From positions 9,180,155 through 9,244,154 of the forward strand of contig OZ007513.1 of the NCBI GenBank assembly GCA_963931865.1: a stretch of 64,000 nucleotides of DNA, written 5' to 3'. Shown piece after piece: positions 10,301 through 24,400 of this stretch. A program made the translations under genes and the position numbers. The notes below the pieces were generated by a model. The model made no database searches. It was not told the DNA's origin and was given only the letters and a program-made list of their open reading frames with translations. Source of the stretch: Axinella damicornis. Lineage: Eukaryota; Porifera; Demospongiae; Axinellida; Axinellidae. Each line of letters starts with the position of its first letter. Within the stretch, counting starts at the first letter, position 1.

Positions 10301-13300
10301 CCATAACTACCGCCGGGAACAAACATGTAATTGTGTTCCAAGACTACTTCACTAAGTGGCCAATTGTATGTCCATTACCTGATCAGAAGGCCCACCGAAT
10401 TGCTCGTGTCCTGGTGGATGAGGTGATTCCCTTGTTTGGGATTCCTGAAGCGTTGTTGACAGACAGGGGGACTAAACTACTCTCCCACCTGATGAAAGAT
10501 CTCCCTTCCTTCCGCTCGCTACCTCATTATGCGCTCCTGAGGTTATAGGTTATACAAATACCACTCGGAAATTACGTTGCTATAGCACTAGGCCTTGGCC
10601 ATTGTGCAATCACATAGCACCCTCGTGGTTGTGGTACGTATAACCTATACATAAATCCGGCCATTACGTCCCTTCATGCAATAGCATAATCCCACAACTT
10701 AAAAAAATAAACTTAATAAGTTTGACAAGAAGAAGTACATTCGTTTACCTGATGATAGAAGTCATCGTCATCATAAACCTCTTCATCATAGTCCTCCAGG
10801 TGCACGTCATGAGACGACTGACTGTTCCCCACCACCGCGCTCCCCTCCTCCTCGCTGACATCCGGCCTCCCGAGAATGTGATAAACAGTCCTCCTCAGTT
10901 GCGTTCTCTTGATCAAACGTGGTTTGTCCTTCAACACCTACAGAGATTTTGTTAGTTGTACTTGATAACCAAGTTTTACAAGTTGTCAACACATTCCACA
11001 AGGAAGTTGCAGTATGCAAAGGGGATTCCCCCATGCTGAATATTATCCCACCACCTGAAAGGTTAGGTCTAAGTGCTTCAGAGAAAGAAGCTGTTCTATT
11101 TGTATGCAGTGGACAAGATGGTCTAAACATCATAACATTGGGGTATACAATACGTAGCTAGCAATGAGCCGGAGGATTCTAAATAATAGGTTAGACATTG
11201 GGATCTCCACAATTTAGGATCCCAGGGGCCTTGGGCTGTAGTGTCCCGAGCACAGTGCAGGCCAACAGTGCTGCTAAGGGCCCTAAGGTTGCAGAAGTCC
11301 CTAGATCCCAATGAATGAGGCGTCTAGTCTAGAGTATGATACTGTACTGACCGTAACTTGGAGAGTGCTCAAAACAACACTCAGGTAAGAATGGAGTTTT
11401 TAAACTTAATAGCAGCTACAGGAGCCTATGGAACACTGGGAAAGATATTTGTGCTAAAACCAAATGCTCAGACAAATGGTTCCAACCCTCAACCTGGTTC
11501 CAACCTACCTCCTCAATTAGTGTGGTTAGCATTAAACACGGTAACTAGGTGACACCCGGTGGTCAGCGATTTAGTGCACAAAAATGGCCCGGGGGGGGGG
11601 GGGGGCTCTCTGTATATGTAGAATTCACCATCAGAGGACATTATGAGACAAGGCAGTGAGTAATCCGATTACGTACAACTATAACCTAACCATAGCTAGC
11701 ATCGGCTATACTGTATACAGGCAGATCATGCTTTGGAAAAGAGCTCTTTGCTTTCTACCTTGACTCATCAATAACTTCAACTCTGATAATTCCCACTCAA
11801 CACACAAAGGAGGGTGGAGGGAGGAGTCTTGAACCAACCTCCCAAATGTACTGTAAGCGGATAGAGATTGAACAACTTACATGCTGAATCTGGCCAAGTA
11901 TGGAGTGGTCAACCTGGACAAAGGCCTGTAGAAAAACAAGGCACGAGACCTCCTCCCACATTTTCATTTGTTGCACACAAACAATCAGCATCACCATCAA
12001 ACTCCCAGGAATGATATATCACATTGGAAAGTGAAAACATTAAAGTGTATTCAGAAAGCAAGCTATGCACTAAAAATGAGCACTTTCAATGCTACAGACA
12101 GGATACCACACCCTCTTTATTGTATTACTGCTATAATCCTACATCTATAAAACCTACAATATAATAGTTCTATACTACACGGTACGCATTAATCTGATAT
12201 ACCACTTGGTTTACCAATCAGATTGGTATTACACTTTTTTCTCGAGGTACTGCTGTAATAGAAAGCTGATTGGCGAATACTTCGCTTAGTAACGCCGTTG
12301 CAGAACCTGGTTGCTAGGCAGCTTACAGCTTACCTTCAGTTGTAGGGTTGAAAAAGGGAGCACGGCTGAAGCGGAGAAAGCGACTGCCTCCAAAGTAAGT
12401 TTCACTAGCGGATACACCGTAGACGAGCTGCTCGCACGCGCTGTTGAGATGTACATAGCTACGCTCTGGTTCCAAACCTGTACCGAACCAGGACCGACAA
12501 CCACAGCCACGCCTATTGCGTGAAGCGACGCTCGTGCCATGCCGTGACCGTGGCCCGAGTCGCTCGCTAGTACGGCTTGCTACCAACCGTGCCTGCTTGC
12601 TGCGTGTCGAGGACCCTCCAAGTTTCACCAACGCATCCAACAGCAACACTAAGAAAACCACTGTGATGTAGCTAGCTAAGATGTAGGATTAATCTGTGAT
12701 AGGATGGTCTACTGCGGTATTTTGGATTAATAGCACTCGCAATGCAGTCAGGAAGTAAATAGCACTCGGCTTCGCCTCGTGCTATTTTACACTTCCTGAC
12801 TGCATTGCTCGTGCTATTAATCCCAAATACCACAGTGGACCATCCTATTACATATACATGAGGTCCAGGCCCTCCAGAAATTCTTCCAGACTGCTTTTGT
12901 ACTTCTTACACACGGCGCGCAGTAGAGAGAAGCCACGTGGCGCTTGTCCCGCTCGAGTTCACATCGAAGCCAGGACAGCGTTTGATGGTCCCGCTCGTGC
13001 TCATGCTGGCACTTTTCGAACGTAGCCTTTGTCACTTGGCGCTTGCCTTGTGGAAGGTCCTGCCTCGCTAGCGCTCGATGGGCGTTTTTCGTCCGGCCAT
13101 TCTGTCAGACCAGCACTGTAAATGGACAGACAATGCACGGAAATTCACGGACATTTGTCCAATGACCGACCGTTATAATTTGCTCTGATTCAGGCCGTTT
13201 GGCATGAAACACTGCTTACAGCCATCTCTCACGACTATGCTCTCAAACCCAACAATTGAAAGCAACAGTAAATTACAGCGCTACAGCCACTATACGCTGT

Positions 13301-16300
13301 TCATTAACTATATTCATAGTCCAAATTCACAACCTTCTCACCTTACTATTAACTTTCCCGCTGGCTAGCCGTGTCTTGTTGCTCCATTTGGTGATGGTAC
13401 TGTCACGGTAGTGCTTGAGGGTGTCATGGATTCTGGCATTGTAGGATTCGTAGTCCCGAGTACCATTTGCCCCCACCTGGCGATGGAATTGATCAGGGAG
13501 AGTTGTTACATAACAGGTTAGATAATTAACATTCAGCCGTGCAGTAGCAATAGGCACGAGAATTATCAGACCTGACGATTCCAAATGAAAAACAACTACT
13601 CCTAGACTATTGCTAGTTAGGCTGCAAGTTTCTGAGGCTAGCTCTCATAATGTGCTGTCTATGATCCTGCGGCTCACATGAAGATTATATGACACAAGCC
13701 GCAGCTATCGTGGGTCGTTGTAATTCAGTCCATACAATCGCTAGATGCCAAATAGCACCCAGCAGTAACGTAGTCTCACGAAAATAGCCCATGGGCGATG
13801 AACTTTAGTGGCTGCTCAAAGAGGGGCATATTTTCGAGAGACTCCAGTACAATCAGCCTTATCCCATTGTGACTCTAATCACACAAACAATTCGCTATAA
13901 GCTCAATGCCTTCAGGCGTTCACCGTTACCACACTATACATGAGAGCATATACTGGACAAAGAGGAACTATAGTCCTATAGTCAAGATGATCAAATGGCC
14001 TGACTCCATGCAATTACCTGTACCGTCAATACCAGGACTATGATTAATGAATAATCATACAAAACATAGCCTACCCAACCACGATGCTTCCTTCGTTTCC
14101 TCCTCATTCTAGAGGTCACAGAGGGTTCACTATCTGCACTCCCAACACCGTCTGCCTGTGCCTCTCCCACATCCATAGCTCCGTCACTTTCGTCACCACT
14201 GGAGATTTCTGGAACACTGGTGGGACTTCCATCTCTCTCTGCTGCTGCAGTTTCATCTAAAACCAAGCTGGTGTCTTTGTTCTTCAAGAGGACTAATTGC
14301 TGAAGCCCCAGCAAGCTATCCAGCAAGTTCCTAAGCGCAGTCTGACCTGAAAACCAAAGCCATTCACCTGTAATCACTAACCATTCATTACTGGTAACAT
14401 CAATTTTTCTGATGGTACAAATTCTGACAACACCGCCGTGATCGCTATCATGCCCTGACCTGAATGTAAAAGTTGGTGTTGAAACTCACCTTGGTGATGG
14501 AGATATCAGCACTTTCGTCTGACTCGCCATGGCTGCCATTGCTCGAGCGCTCTCTTCGACTTCCGGTGGCAGTACCGTTCTTAGGAAAGGCACACAAAGA
14601 TTCTGACAACACAGCCGTGATCGCTGTTTGTTCACTGGCGCTTGCATGCCAAAACTCACCGTGCTGGCGAAGTTGTTAGCGCTGTAACAATCCCTTGCCT
14701 TCTCCTTGAGCCGCCATTGCTGACTCAATCGATCGACGTCGACCAGGCATAGTTTACGTGGCATGTGCGTTAATTGGAATGAGTTTCAATACCTAGCTTG
14801 TGCTACCAGCGAGTTGCAACCGGTTGCAACGGCTGCTACCAGGAGTGCGGTTGCCCCTCGTTACTGTTAACATTAATTTTTCTGATGGTACAAACGGATT
14901 AACAGTATAATTAGCTCAGTGTTACATATACAAAATCAGGCGTGCGGCAAAGCAAGGGGGGGGGGGGGGGGGGGGGGGGGCATGAGGTGATCTCTATCCC
15001 TCTTACTGTTGGTGCTTGACCAGTGTTTGTCGCTATTGCATAATCAGAGATACAGAGCGCTAAATCTTGCCATTTTATTGTGTTTTGTCAGTACCGTTTG
15101 CTTGTACTGTGCAAATGACCAGAGGTCAATGCACCTTCGTGGGTGCAACTACTCGTGCAAGCAATAGCCCCAAGCCCCAAGGCCTCGAGTAGTGCCACTA
15201 CCTCATTTTGACCAAGGCAGCATGCAAGCAACAGCCCCAAGCCCCAAGGCCTCGAGTAGTGCCACTAACTCATTTTGACCAAGGCAGCATGCAAGCAACA
15301 GCCCCAAGCCCCAAGGCCTCGAGTAGTGCCACTAGCTCATTTTGACCAAGGCAGCATGCAAGCAATAGCCCCAAGCCCCAAGGCCTCGAGTAGTGCCACT
15401 AACTCATTTTGACCAAGGCAGCATGCAAGCAACAGCCCCAAGCCCCAAGGCCTCGAGTAGTGCCACTAGCTCATTTTGACCAAGGCAGCATGCAAGCAAT
15501 AGCCCCAAGCCCCAAGGCCTCGAGTAGTGCCACTAACTCATTTTGACCAAGGCAGCATAATGTTCAACTACTGCCACATAATCCTGTATCATCTATGACT
15601 ATATAATATTATGGTTGAAACTCGCTGTTGAAGCTCATTAAATACACACATGACCTTGACCTCTACAGACAAGTAAATACCAGTTTGCAGTGCATTACGG
15701 GTTTTAATGCACTCGGGTAATCTAGTTAACGGTCTCGGGCAGATAATGCACTCACCTTAGGCTCGTGCATTACCTTGCCCTCGACTGCTAACTAGATAGC
15801 CCGAGTGCACTAAAGCCCGTAATGCACTGCAAACTGGTATCTAAACTACTTAGTGCAATTCACTGACCCGAGACAGCCTTTGATCTTTGAAAAGTGTGCA
15901 TTATCTAGATAATGCACACTAAAGTGTGCAATAAGCGATTTAATGCAGCTCCGTCATGTGATCGATTCTGAGGCGTCTGATTCGTTGAGGGTCACGTGAG
16001 TAGTACTAAGTATGGTTAGCTTATGTCCTACACTGAAACGGCATTTCGTTGCAGTTCAGGGAGTCCAGTAGTCCAGTTCAATGAACAAAGACACACTTAC
16101 TTTCACCCAGTGCTTGTTGTAGTTGCTGGGCTCCAGATTTCTTGAAGGCCGGGAGTGAGTCAGACTGGGGAATCCTGTTGCAATGGCCTAGCGCTTTGTG
16201 CAGCCTGATTCTGCCCTCCAGCAGACCACCCCAAAGACCTGCGTGTACACAAGAAGCATGTGGTGACCAACAGCTGGAAGATCACAAGATCCCAGAATAT

Positions 16301-18397
16301 GGATGCTGGTAGCAGGCGCAGTGTGGCAGCAGAATATTACGCAGTTTGAGAGGAGGGTTACATGTGCATTGTGTATACGGTAAATGAATAGTGTGCACAC
16401 CAATGTGATAGACTGCATACCACTGTGATAGACTGCATACCACTGTGATAGACAGCATACCACTGTGATAGACTGCATACCACTGTGATAGACTGCATAC
16501 CACTGTGATAGACTGCATACCAATGTGATAGACTGCATACCAATGTGATAGACTGCATACCACTGGTACCAATGTGATAGACTGCATACCACTGTGATAG
16601 ACTGCATACCAATGTGATATAGACTGCATACCACTGTGATAGACTGCATACCACTGTGATAGACTGCATACCACTGTGATAGACTGCATACCACTGTGAT
16701 AGACTGCATACCACTGTGATAGACTGCATACCAATGTGATAGACTGCATACCACTGGTACCACTGTGATAGACTGCATACCACTGTGATAGACTGCATAC
16801 CAATGTGATAGACTGCATACCACTGTGATAGACTGCATACCACTGTGATAGACTGCATACCACTGTGATAGACTGCATACCAATGTGATAGACTGCATAC
16901 CACTGCGATAGACTGCATACCACTGTGATAGACTGCATACCACTGTGATAGACTGCATACCAATGTGATAGACTGCATACCAATGCAACAGATTGCATAC
17001 CACTGTGATAGACTGCGCAAGCATACACCTCTTTCCCCACTGCCATACTAACATAGGGTTTTCATATTGCGGCAAACCCTTCTTTCCCATCAATTTGGTG
17101 ATCCATTACAAAGATGGTCTTAACCACAACATGCACGTGCAAACGCTGGACAGAAATTTGTTCTGGTTACCCTATCATAACAATTCTCACAACAAATAAA
17201 GCATACAAGACAAGTGGCAGCTTAGATTTCTGGTACGTAGGACAACTGGTAGAAGTTTGCCATCACCATTGGAGATCCTGGTGAAGGAACAGCCCTCCTT
17301 CCCTACCACACCCTCCCTTCCACATCACACCCCTACACGTATCCCTCCTCACACATCCCACCTTCCCTACTATACCCCTACACATCCCTCCCTTCCACAT
17401 CACACCACTACACATCCGACCCTCCCTACCAAACCCCTACACATATCCCTCCTTTCCCCACCACACACCTACACACATCCCACCTTCCCCACTATACACC
17501 ACCACACCCTCCCTTCCCCACCACACCCCTACACACATGTAACTGTTCCCACTCAAATCCCTCCCTCCCCCACCACACCTACACACATCCCACCTTCCCC
17601 ACTATACACCACCACATCCTCCCTTCCCCACCACACCCCTACACACATCCAACTGTTCCCACTCACATCCCTCCCTTCCCCACCACACCCCTACACACAT
17701 CCAACCGTTCCCACTCACATCCCTCCCTTCCCCACCACACCCCTACACACATCCAACCGTTCCCATTCACATCCCTCCCTTCCCCATCACACCCTACACA
17801 CATCCAAACGTTCCCACTCACATCCCTCCCTTCCCCACCACACCCCTACACACATCCAACCATTCCTACTCAAATCCCTCCCTACCCCACCACACCTACC
17901 AACCGTTCCCACTCAAATCCCTCCCTTCCCCACCACACCCCTATACGTCCCCACTTTCAATCTAGCAGTCACTTGAAACACAATCACACTTACTAATTTG
18001 TTGTTTAACTGCATCTCCTTTCTCAATATCGTCCTGTAGACTAGCAAGAGAAATTCCAGCTGTAATCTCATTCTGAGACTCATGACCATCTTCCTGGTAC
18101 TCCAGTCCTTCTTCCTCCTCACTTCCTCCCACCTCGTCCGGGAGCTCCCCAGCTGACTGTTCAGAGCTGTTCACCTCGTCCGCTGCCTCTTCCGATGCAG
18201 ACGCGTTGTCCGCACTCTCTTCTCCAAAGCTGGAGACTGACTCGTCTGAAGAATCACTCAGTAGGTTGTCTATAAGGAGAAAAAAAACAAAATCTGAATG
18301 CACAATATGTAATAGACCACAGAACAGGCAGAAAGTAGCCAGATTGCACGTACAGACAACATCTCAACAGATGGCTACATACCGTCAATGCAAAGCC

Positions 18398-18454
<57 letters not shown>

Positions 18455-21400
18455 CAGTTGGAACTTGGCTGAGGCTTCCACACAAAGTTGCCATATGCAG
18501 CTCGTGTGCTGCTCCTCGGCCGTGGGGCCAGTGGCTTAGTGGTAAGAGCAGAAGGTCTGGGTTTGAATCCCAGCTGGTCCTAGAATTTTTTCTGTGGATT
18601 GATTTCTCTCTCTCTCATCACTAACTACCAAAGCAAATTTATTCGCTATTGAAACACAAGTGCATACGTACACACCACACACACAAACACACATGAAGTG
18701 TGGTTCAAGATAAATGAAGGTTAATGTTGTTAACAGAAGGGGAACCCCCTACACCATATCGGCATACGCGTGGTGCACATGTGGTAGCTGCTAGGGCGCG
18801 GGATTAGCTGATTAGCGAGCTGTAGTTGTGTGGAGTTTTGCAGCTGCTTCCATGATGGATACTCTCTCGGCTGAACCTCGAGTCCATCGAGATGAACGAG
18901 GTTCAATGGGCTGAAGTTGTTGGGAATATTCACTTCCATTCAATTGTGAAATGTACTTTATTATTTGTTACCCTCGATGGCAATGAGCGACAACGAGGAG
19001 ACCATTCATGATGAAATAACACAACTTGTACATTCCAAAGGTGGACAATTTATTGATTGTAAGAACACTGCCTTCCAATTCATTCGCATAAGCAGGTGCA
19101 GCCCCAAGTCCCAGCTACAAAACCCAGCTTTGAGTGGACTGGAGGTGCAGAAATGATTCTGTCAGATAGCAGTGCACCTGGCATACAGAACATTTGTACT
19201 ATTTCCTCTGCCATGTGGCTATGTACCTCTAACTGAGATCCACTGGAAAAGAAGTCCAACGTGGTATACCAGGTGCCATGTAGTTGTGGACATGTGTACA
19301 TAAGGGAAACCAAGAGAGCCCTCGAGGTCCGCATCAAGGAACAAGCTGTTGGTTAGAACTGGCTCTTGGTTTCACGGTCCAGGTGTGTGTAATGTGTCTG
19401 TAAGTATATAGTCATCAATTGTACATGTGATAAATAGCAAGCATACTAATGTACTATTACCGGTATGTATTGAGATTATATATACCTACAGCAGAGCTAC
19501 AACATTTCATTGAACTCTGAACGTTCATTCACTTTTGTACTCATTACGTAATCAATTTTGTCTCGTGATCAGAGTGCACGTACTTTGACTTCGAATGAGA
19601 GACATCGAGTTGCATCTTGAATGATCGACCTTCTCTAGTGGCAAGTAATGTGGCACTACATTGAGTTGCATCTTGAATGATCGACCTTCTCTAGTGGCAA
19701 GTAATGTGGCACTACATTGAGTTGCATCTTGAATGATCGACCTTCTCTAGTGGCAAGTAATGTGGCACTACATTGAGTTGCATCTTGAATGATCGACCTT
19801 CTCTAGTGGCAAGTAATGTGGCACTACATTGAGTTGCATCTTGAATGATCGGCCTTCTCTAGTGGCAAGTAATGTGCCACTGAGATAATCGACATGGTAT
19901 GTTATCAGAATACTTGCTTATGTAACACTGCATAGCACTGTCAGAACATGACCGTACGCAAGAAGCCTAAAGCAGAGGATGTCGTCACTGCCATGAAGAA
20001 GCTGGAGGACGATATACTTTATACGCTACCTAATGATTTCATACAGTACTTATAATATACATTGCATCAGTTCAGTCCATCTCACATCTCGGCCAATCCA
20101 TCATGTCGGCTAGCGGTCGTACCCTTTGATCAGTACCTCCATGAGGTCGTCAAAATTGACATACTCCGGTCGGAGGTCTGCTACTGGCTTGAACTCATAC
20201 AAGACTATTGGTTTGACTATTGGCGTAGTGGTTTGATGACAACTTTTCGCTCCTCAGCACGTATTCTTTGTAGTGTCATACACGTTCATGCATGCAGGTG
20301 ACTCGGTTGGGCTCCACCTCCCACGCAAATGCCAGTTAGAAGCTGTAGAACTTCATGGGTGGGTGAGTGGAACGAAACCAAGTATCTGGTTATGACGAGG
20401 GAAAGCACAATTGTGCGTATAGACCACATCGGGGAGGTGAAGGAAGCACACGGCGATCAAGACAACCTTCATGAGCTAAAGAATCCTCAGATCATTGGAG
20501 TGTCTCAACTCAACAAGCACAAGGTTTGCCTAAGATTTAAGGCTTGCGTAGAGCCTTCAACTGAAGGTTTCAGAGGGTGCTCGAAACCAGAGTTAGGACT
20601 ACAATAATTATTTCTTAGTGCTACTCACGTGACCCTCAACGAATCAGACGCCTCAGAATCGATCACATGACGGAGCATTAAATCGCTTATTGCACACTTT
20701 AGTGTGCATTATCTAGATAATGCACACTTTTCAAAGATCAAAGGCTGTCTCGGGTCGGTGAGTTGCACTAAGTAGTTTAGATACCACTTTGCCGTGCATT
20801 ACGGGCTTTAGTGCACTCGGGCAATCTAGTTAACGGTCTCGGGCGGATAACGCACTCGCCTTCGGCTCGTGCATTATCTCGCCCTCGACCGTTAACTAGA
20901 TTGCCCTCGTGCACTAAAACCCGTAATGCACGGCAAAGTGGTATATAAATATTACTTACATGCGATATAAGTTATCGCTATTGTTCTGTAGCTAATGTTC
21001 GGTACTAGCGTAGTCAGTTCTTTGAATGATCAGTTAGCCAGGCACCCAGCCTTTGCGGAGGACGACCTTGAGCTGCTGGTTATGCAAAAGAAAGTTTCCT
21101 TTCGATACTGTTGCCACAATCACAGAGATACCATCAACGGGAAGATCAGCGTTGTCAACATGGCTTTCCATATAAACGTACAATCATGCAAGGATATTTT
21201 AAAATCAGCATGTACAGTTCAAGTTCAACCCATTGTAAAATTAAAGAAATACATTTACTTTCATGGTTCCAAAGTTCAAAACCTAAAAAGTAAATTCACT
21301 CAGTGGCCGTGTTTCAGGAATATTGTATCCCCATTTCGCTCATATATTACAAAGTTGTTTAGCTCCTGTTGGAAGGGAAGGGCCATGTAAAACATTTTAT

Positions 21401-24400
21401 GTCTCTCACGTTTTAGGCATTCTGCAACTAGGGCTCTTGGCTGGAGCTTTGGGGTGTGTCATCAACAGCATACTGTCCAGGGAAGAGATGCGCACAACGC
21501 CCTTTGAGTACCATTACTGGTACCTCTAAATCCTATGATCTGTGAGAGTCTCAAGAGGGATTAGGACTCCGATCCTGGAGGATGATACAGCCACAATCAG
21601 TGCTGCTACTACAGAACATGCACACTCCACTGCTCAACGCACTTGGTATCTCCTTGGTACGCCAGATTGGCAGTGGTACCCAGTGAGGGTTGACCAAATT
21701 TTGAATCATCTGGGAACCATCCTGAAGATTGCTCCCGAGTCGCTTCACTCATTGAAGACGGGGATGCTCTGTAAGAAGATACGGAGTCAACTGGGGTGTG
21801 TATACATGTGTGCTGCTCAAGTATCCTCGTCACAGGTGGTACGTACAATGTACATACATCAGTTCTTTTAGCCGTCAAAGTGAATGTGAATGTTCTACTG
21901 AAATCCATCATTGTTTGCTGTTAACGTGTGATAACTGTGTGGCAATAATTAGCTTCTGTCTTTCTCCCTATTTTGTTGTATTAGAATTTCCAGGGACCTA
22001 AGTGAATGCCATACCACCTCATGCATCTTTTGTGAAGGGAGTTGGAGAACGCTGCACCTTCGCAGAGATGTGGCAACCCTACCATGCTGCTTCAGGGAGT
22101 CACACCAGGACTGTTTCAACACAGCGGTCATGGCTGGTGAAGAGTGCCTGTCTTGTGGATAGCATTGAGGGGGTGATCGCTCTACAGCGAGCCAAAGGTA
22201 AGGTTGTATGCATACTATTACAGGCTGCGATTACAGTTGATTCTGAGTTTGACAATCTTCTCACACTAATGGCCATGCACCCATGCACCCACAAGACTTC
22301 ATCATGTACTTTTTTTTCCATAATTAGTGTCCACTGCTAAGGTTACCTTTCTTCTCCACTGTTAACATTACCTTTCATCTCAATGTTAACATTAACTTTC
22401 ACATTCAAAGTGAATGTGAAAGTTCCACTGTAATCCATCATTAGTGTCCACTGTTAACATTACCTTTCATCTCCACTGTTAACATTAGGTGAAAGTTCTA
22501 TATACTGGGTGGGGGTCAAATCATTGAACAGCTATGTTACTTATGTTTTTCATTCTTTCCAAGCTGCTATTTGTTGGGAAGGGCCAACAGATCACTGCCT
22601 GCTGTAAGAAGGCAGTGTACAAACTCCCTGTCATAAAGGCGATGGTGGATGCTTCACCGGATGATGCAATCACTCTTCAACCCAGTGATGACATTCATGA
22701 GGATCCTTTAGCCAGGCACCCACAGCCTTCGTGGAGGACGACCTTGAGTTGCTGGTTATGCAGAAGAAGGTCTCTCTTGGATACTGTTGCCACGATCACG
22801 GAGACACCATCAACGGGAAGATCAGCGTTGTCAACATGGCTTTCCAGAATAAGGTTATCAGGTCAATCGTGAACAATGCTGTTTATTGGCTATTGAGTGG
22901 TTTCCAGATTGGGTAGCTGCACGCGGAGTCTGTTCATGATCAGTTACTGGTTTTCTAAGTAGTTCCGAGTCATCAACTGCATGCAGGTGCCTCTGAAATA
23001 GCCCTGCTTAGTCCACTTGATGTCCTTATACAATTATTTACGATGGTGATTCCGTCTGGAGCTCCAACAGTTCGAAGCAGTCCTTCGGCCAGGGTGGCTC
23101 CATCCAGGATGGAAGCAGCCATTTCGTGTAGATCTGCCCCGATGGTTGTCCTCATGGCCACGTTTCCTTCAGCACATCTGGCCACATGACGACCACAGCG
23201 CCTCTTTAGCCCTGTACACTTCCTTTAGCATGCAGGTGCCTTTGAAATAGCCCTGCTTAGTCCACTTGATGTCCTTATACAATTATTTACCCTCCACGAT
23301 GGTGAGTGATGACGAGGGAAAGCACAATTGTGCATATAGATGACATTGGGGAGGTGAAGGAGGCACACGCCGATCAAGACAACCTTCATGAGCTAAAGAA
23401 TCCTCAGATCATTGGAGTGTCTCAACTAAACAAGCACAAGGTTTGCCTAAGATGTAAGGCTTGCGTAGAGCCTTCAACTGAAGGTTTTGGAAGGTGCTCG
23501 AAACCAGAGCCAGGACTACAATAATTATTTCTTACATGCGATATAACGCTATTGTTCTGTAGCTACTGTTCGGTACTAGCGTAGTCAGTTCTTAGAATGA
23601 TCAGTTAGCCCGATCAAGACAACCTTCATGAGCTAAAGAATCCTCAGATCATTGGAGTGTCTCAACTCAACAAGCACAAGGTTTGCCTAAGATGTAAGGC
23701 TTGCGTAGAGCCTTCAACTGAAGGTTTCAGAAGGTGCTCGAAACCAGAGTCAGGACTACAATAATTATCCAAAGGTCCACCTCCCGCCGGAGGCCCAACC
23801 TCCTCCAGCACCTCCCGCCAGAGGTCCACCTCCTCCCGCACCTCCCGCCAGAGGTCCACCTCCCGCCGGAGGCCCACCTCCCCCTCCCCCTCCTCCTCCT
23901 CCTCCTCCTCCCGATCCCCACCAAGGAAGCGGAGGAGGTGGTGGGGCACCCCCACCATGCCCAAGCCGCAAAGGAGGAGGAGGTGGAGGAGTGAAGGCCC
24001 AAAGCCCACCCCCAAACCCCGGTCCAGAGCCATCTCCCCCATAAAGCACCCCGCCACCACTACCACCAAGACAGATTCCTCCTCCTCTTCCGAGCTGCCT
24101 ACTCGGAACCAGAAGAGGAGGAGGAGGAATCGCCAGCTGCAGATGCTAAAAGAGGTCAGTGAGGCTGTTTGCGTAGCAGATTTCAGTGCCTTAAGACACC
24201 TGGTATATATTCTATTGGTATACAGGAGGTGCGCATATTGCAGGCCCAGGTACAACAGAAATACCTTGTGAGTTAGAAGTGAAGGCTATATCCTACCAGC
24301 CTGATTAATGTACTTTGTCACGATCATAATGATATTTTCTCCCATTTCAGAGGGGCAAATTGCAGCCTTGTCCTCTTCCTCCTCCTCCTCCTCCTCTGGC

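Noticed and set aside
16398..17016. CRISPR-like regular repeat array
   Set aside because: There are no unique spacers; it is a plain tandem repeat in a eukaryotic intron.
16188..17093. Open frames of 220-301 codons on the minus strand
   Set aside because: By-product of a stop-free 20-bp tandem repeat; all three frames are open and the peptide is periodic.
17257..17976. 239-codon plus-strand frame rich in Pro, Thr and His
   Set aside because: Caused by the pyrimidine-rich minisatellite; no start context or family.
18524..18581. Functional tRNA gene
   Set aside because: No anticodon arm.
23734..24049. Pro-rich, Gly-rich and Arg-rich frames on both strands
   Set aside because: Low-complexity CCTCC/GGAGG tract; frames on both strands are equally open.
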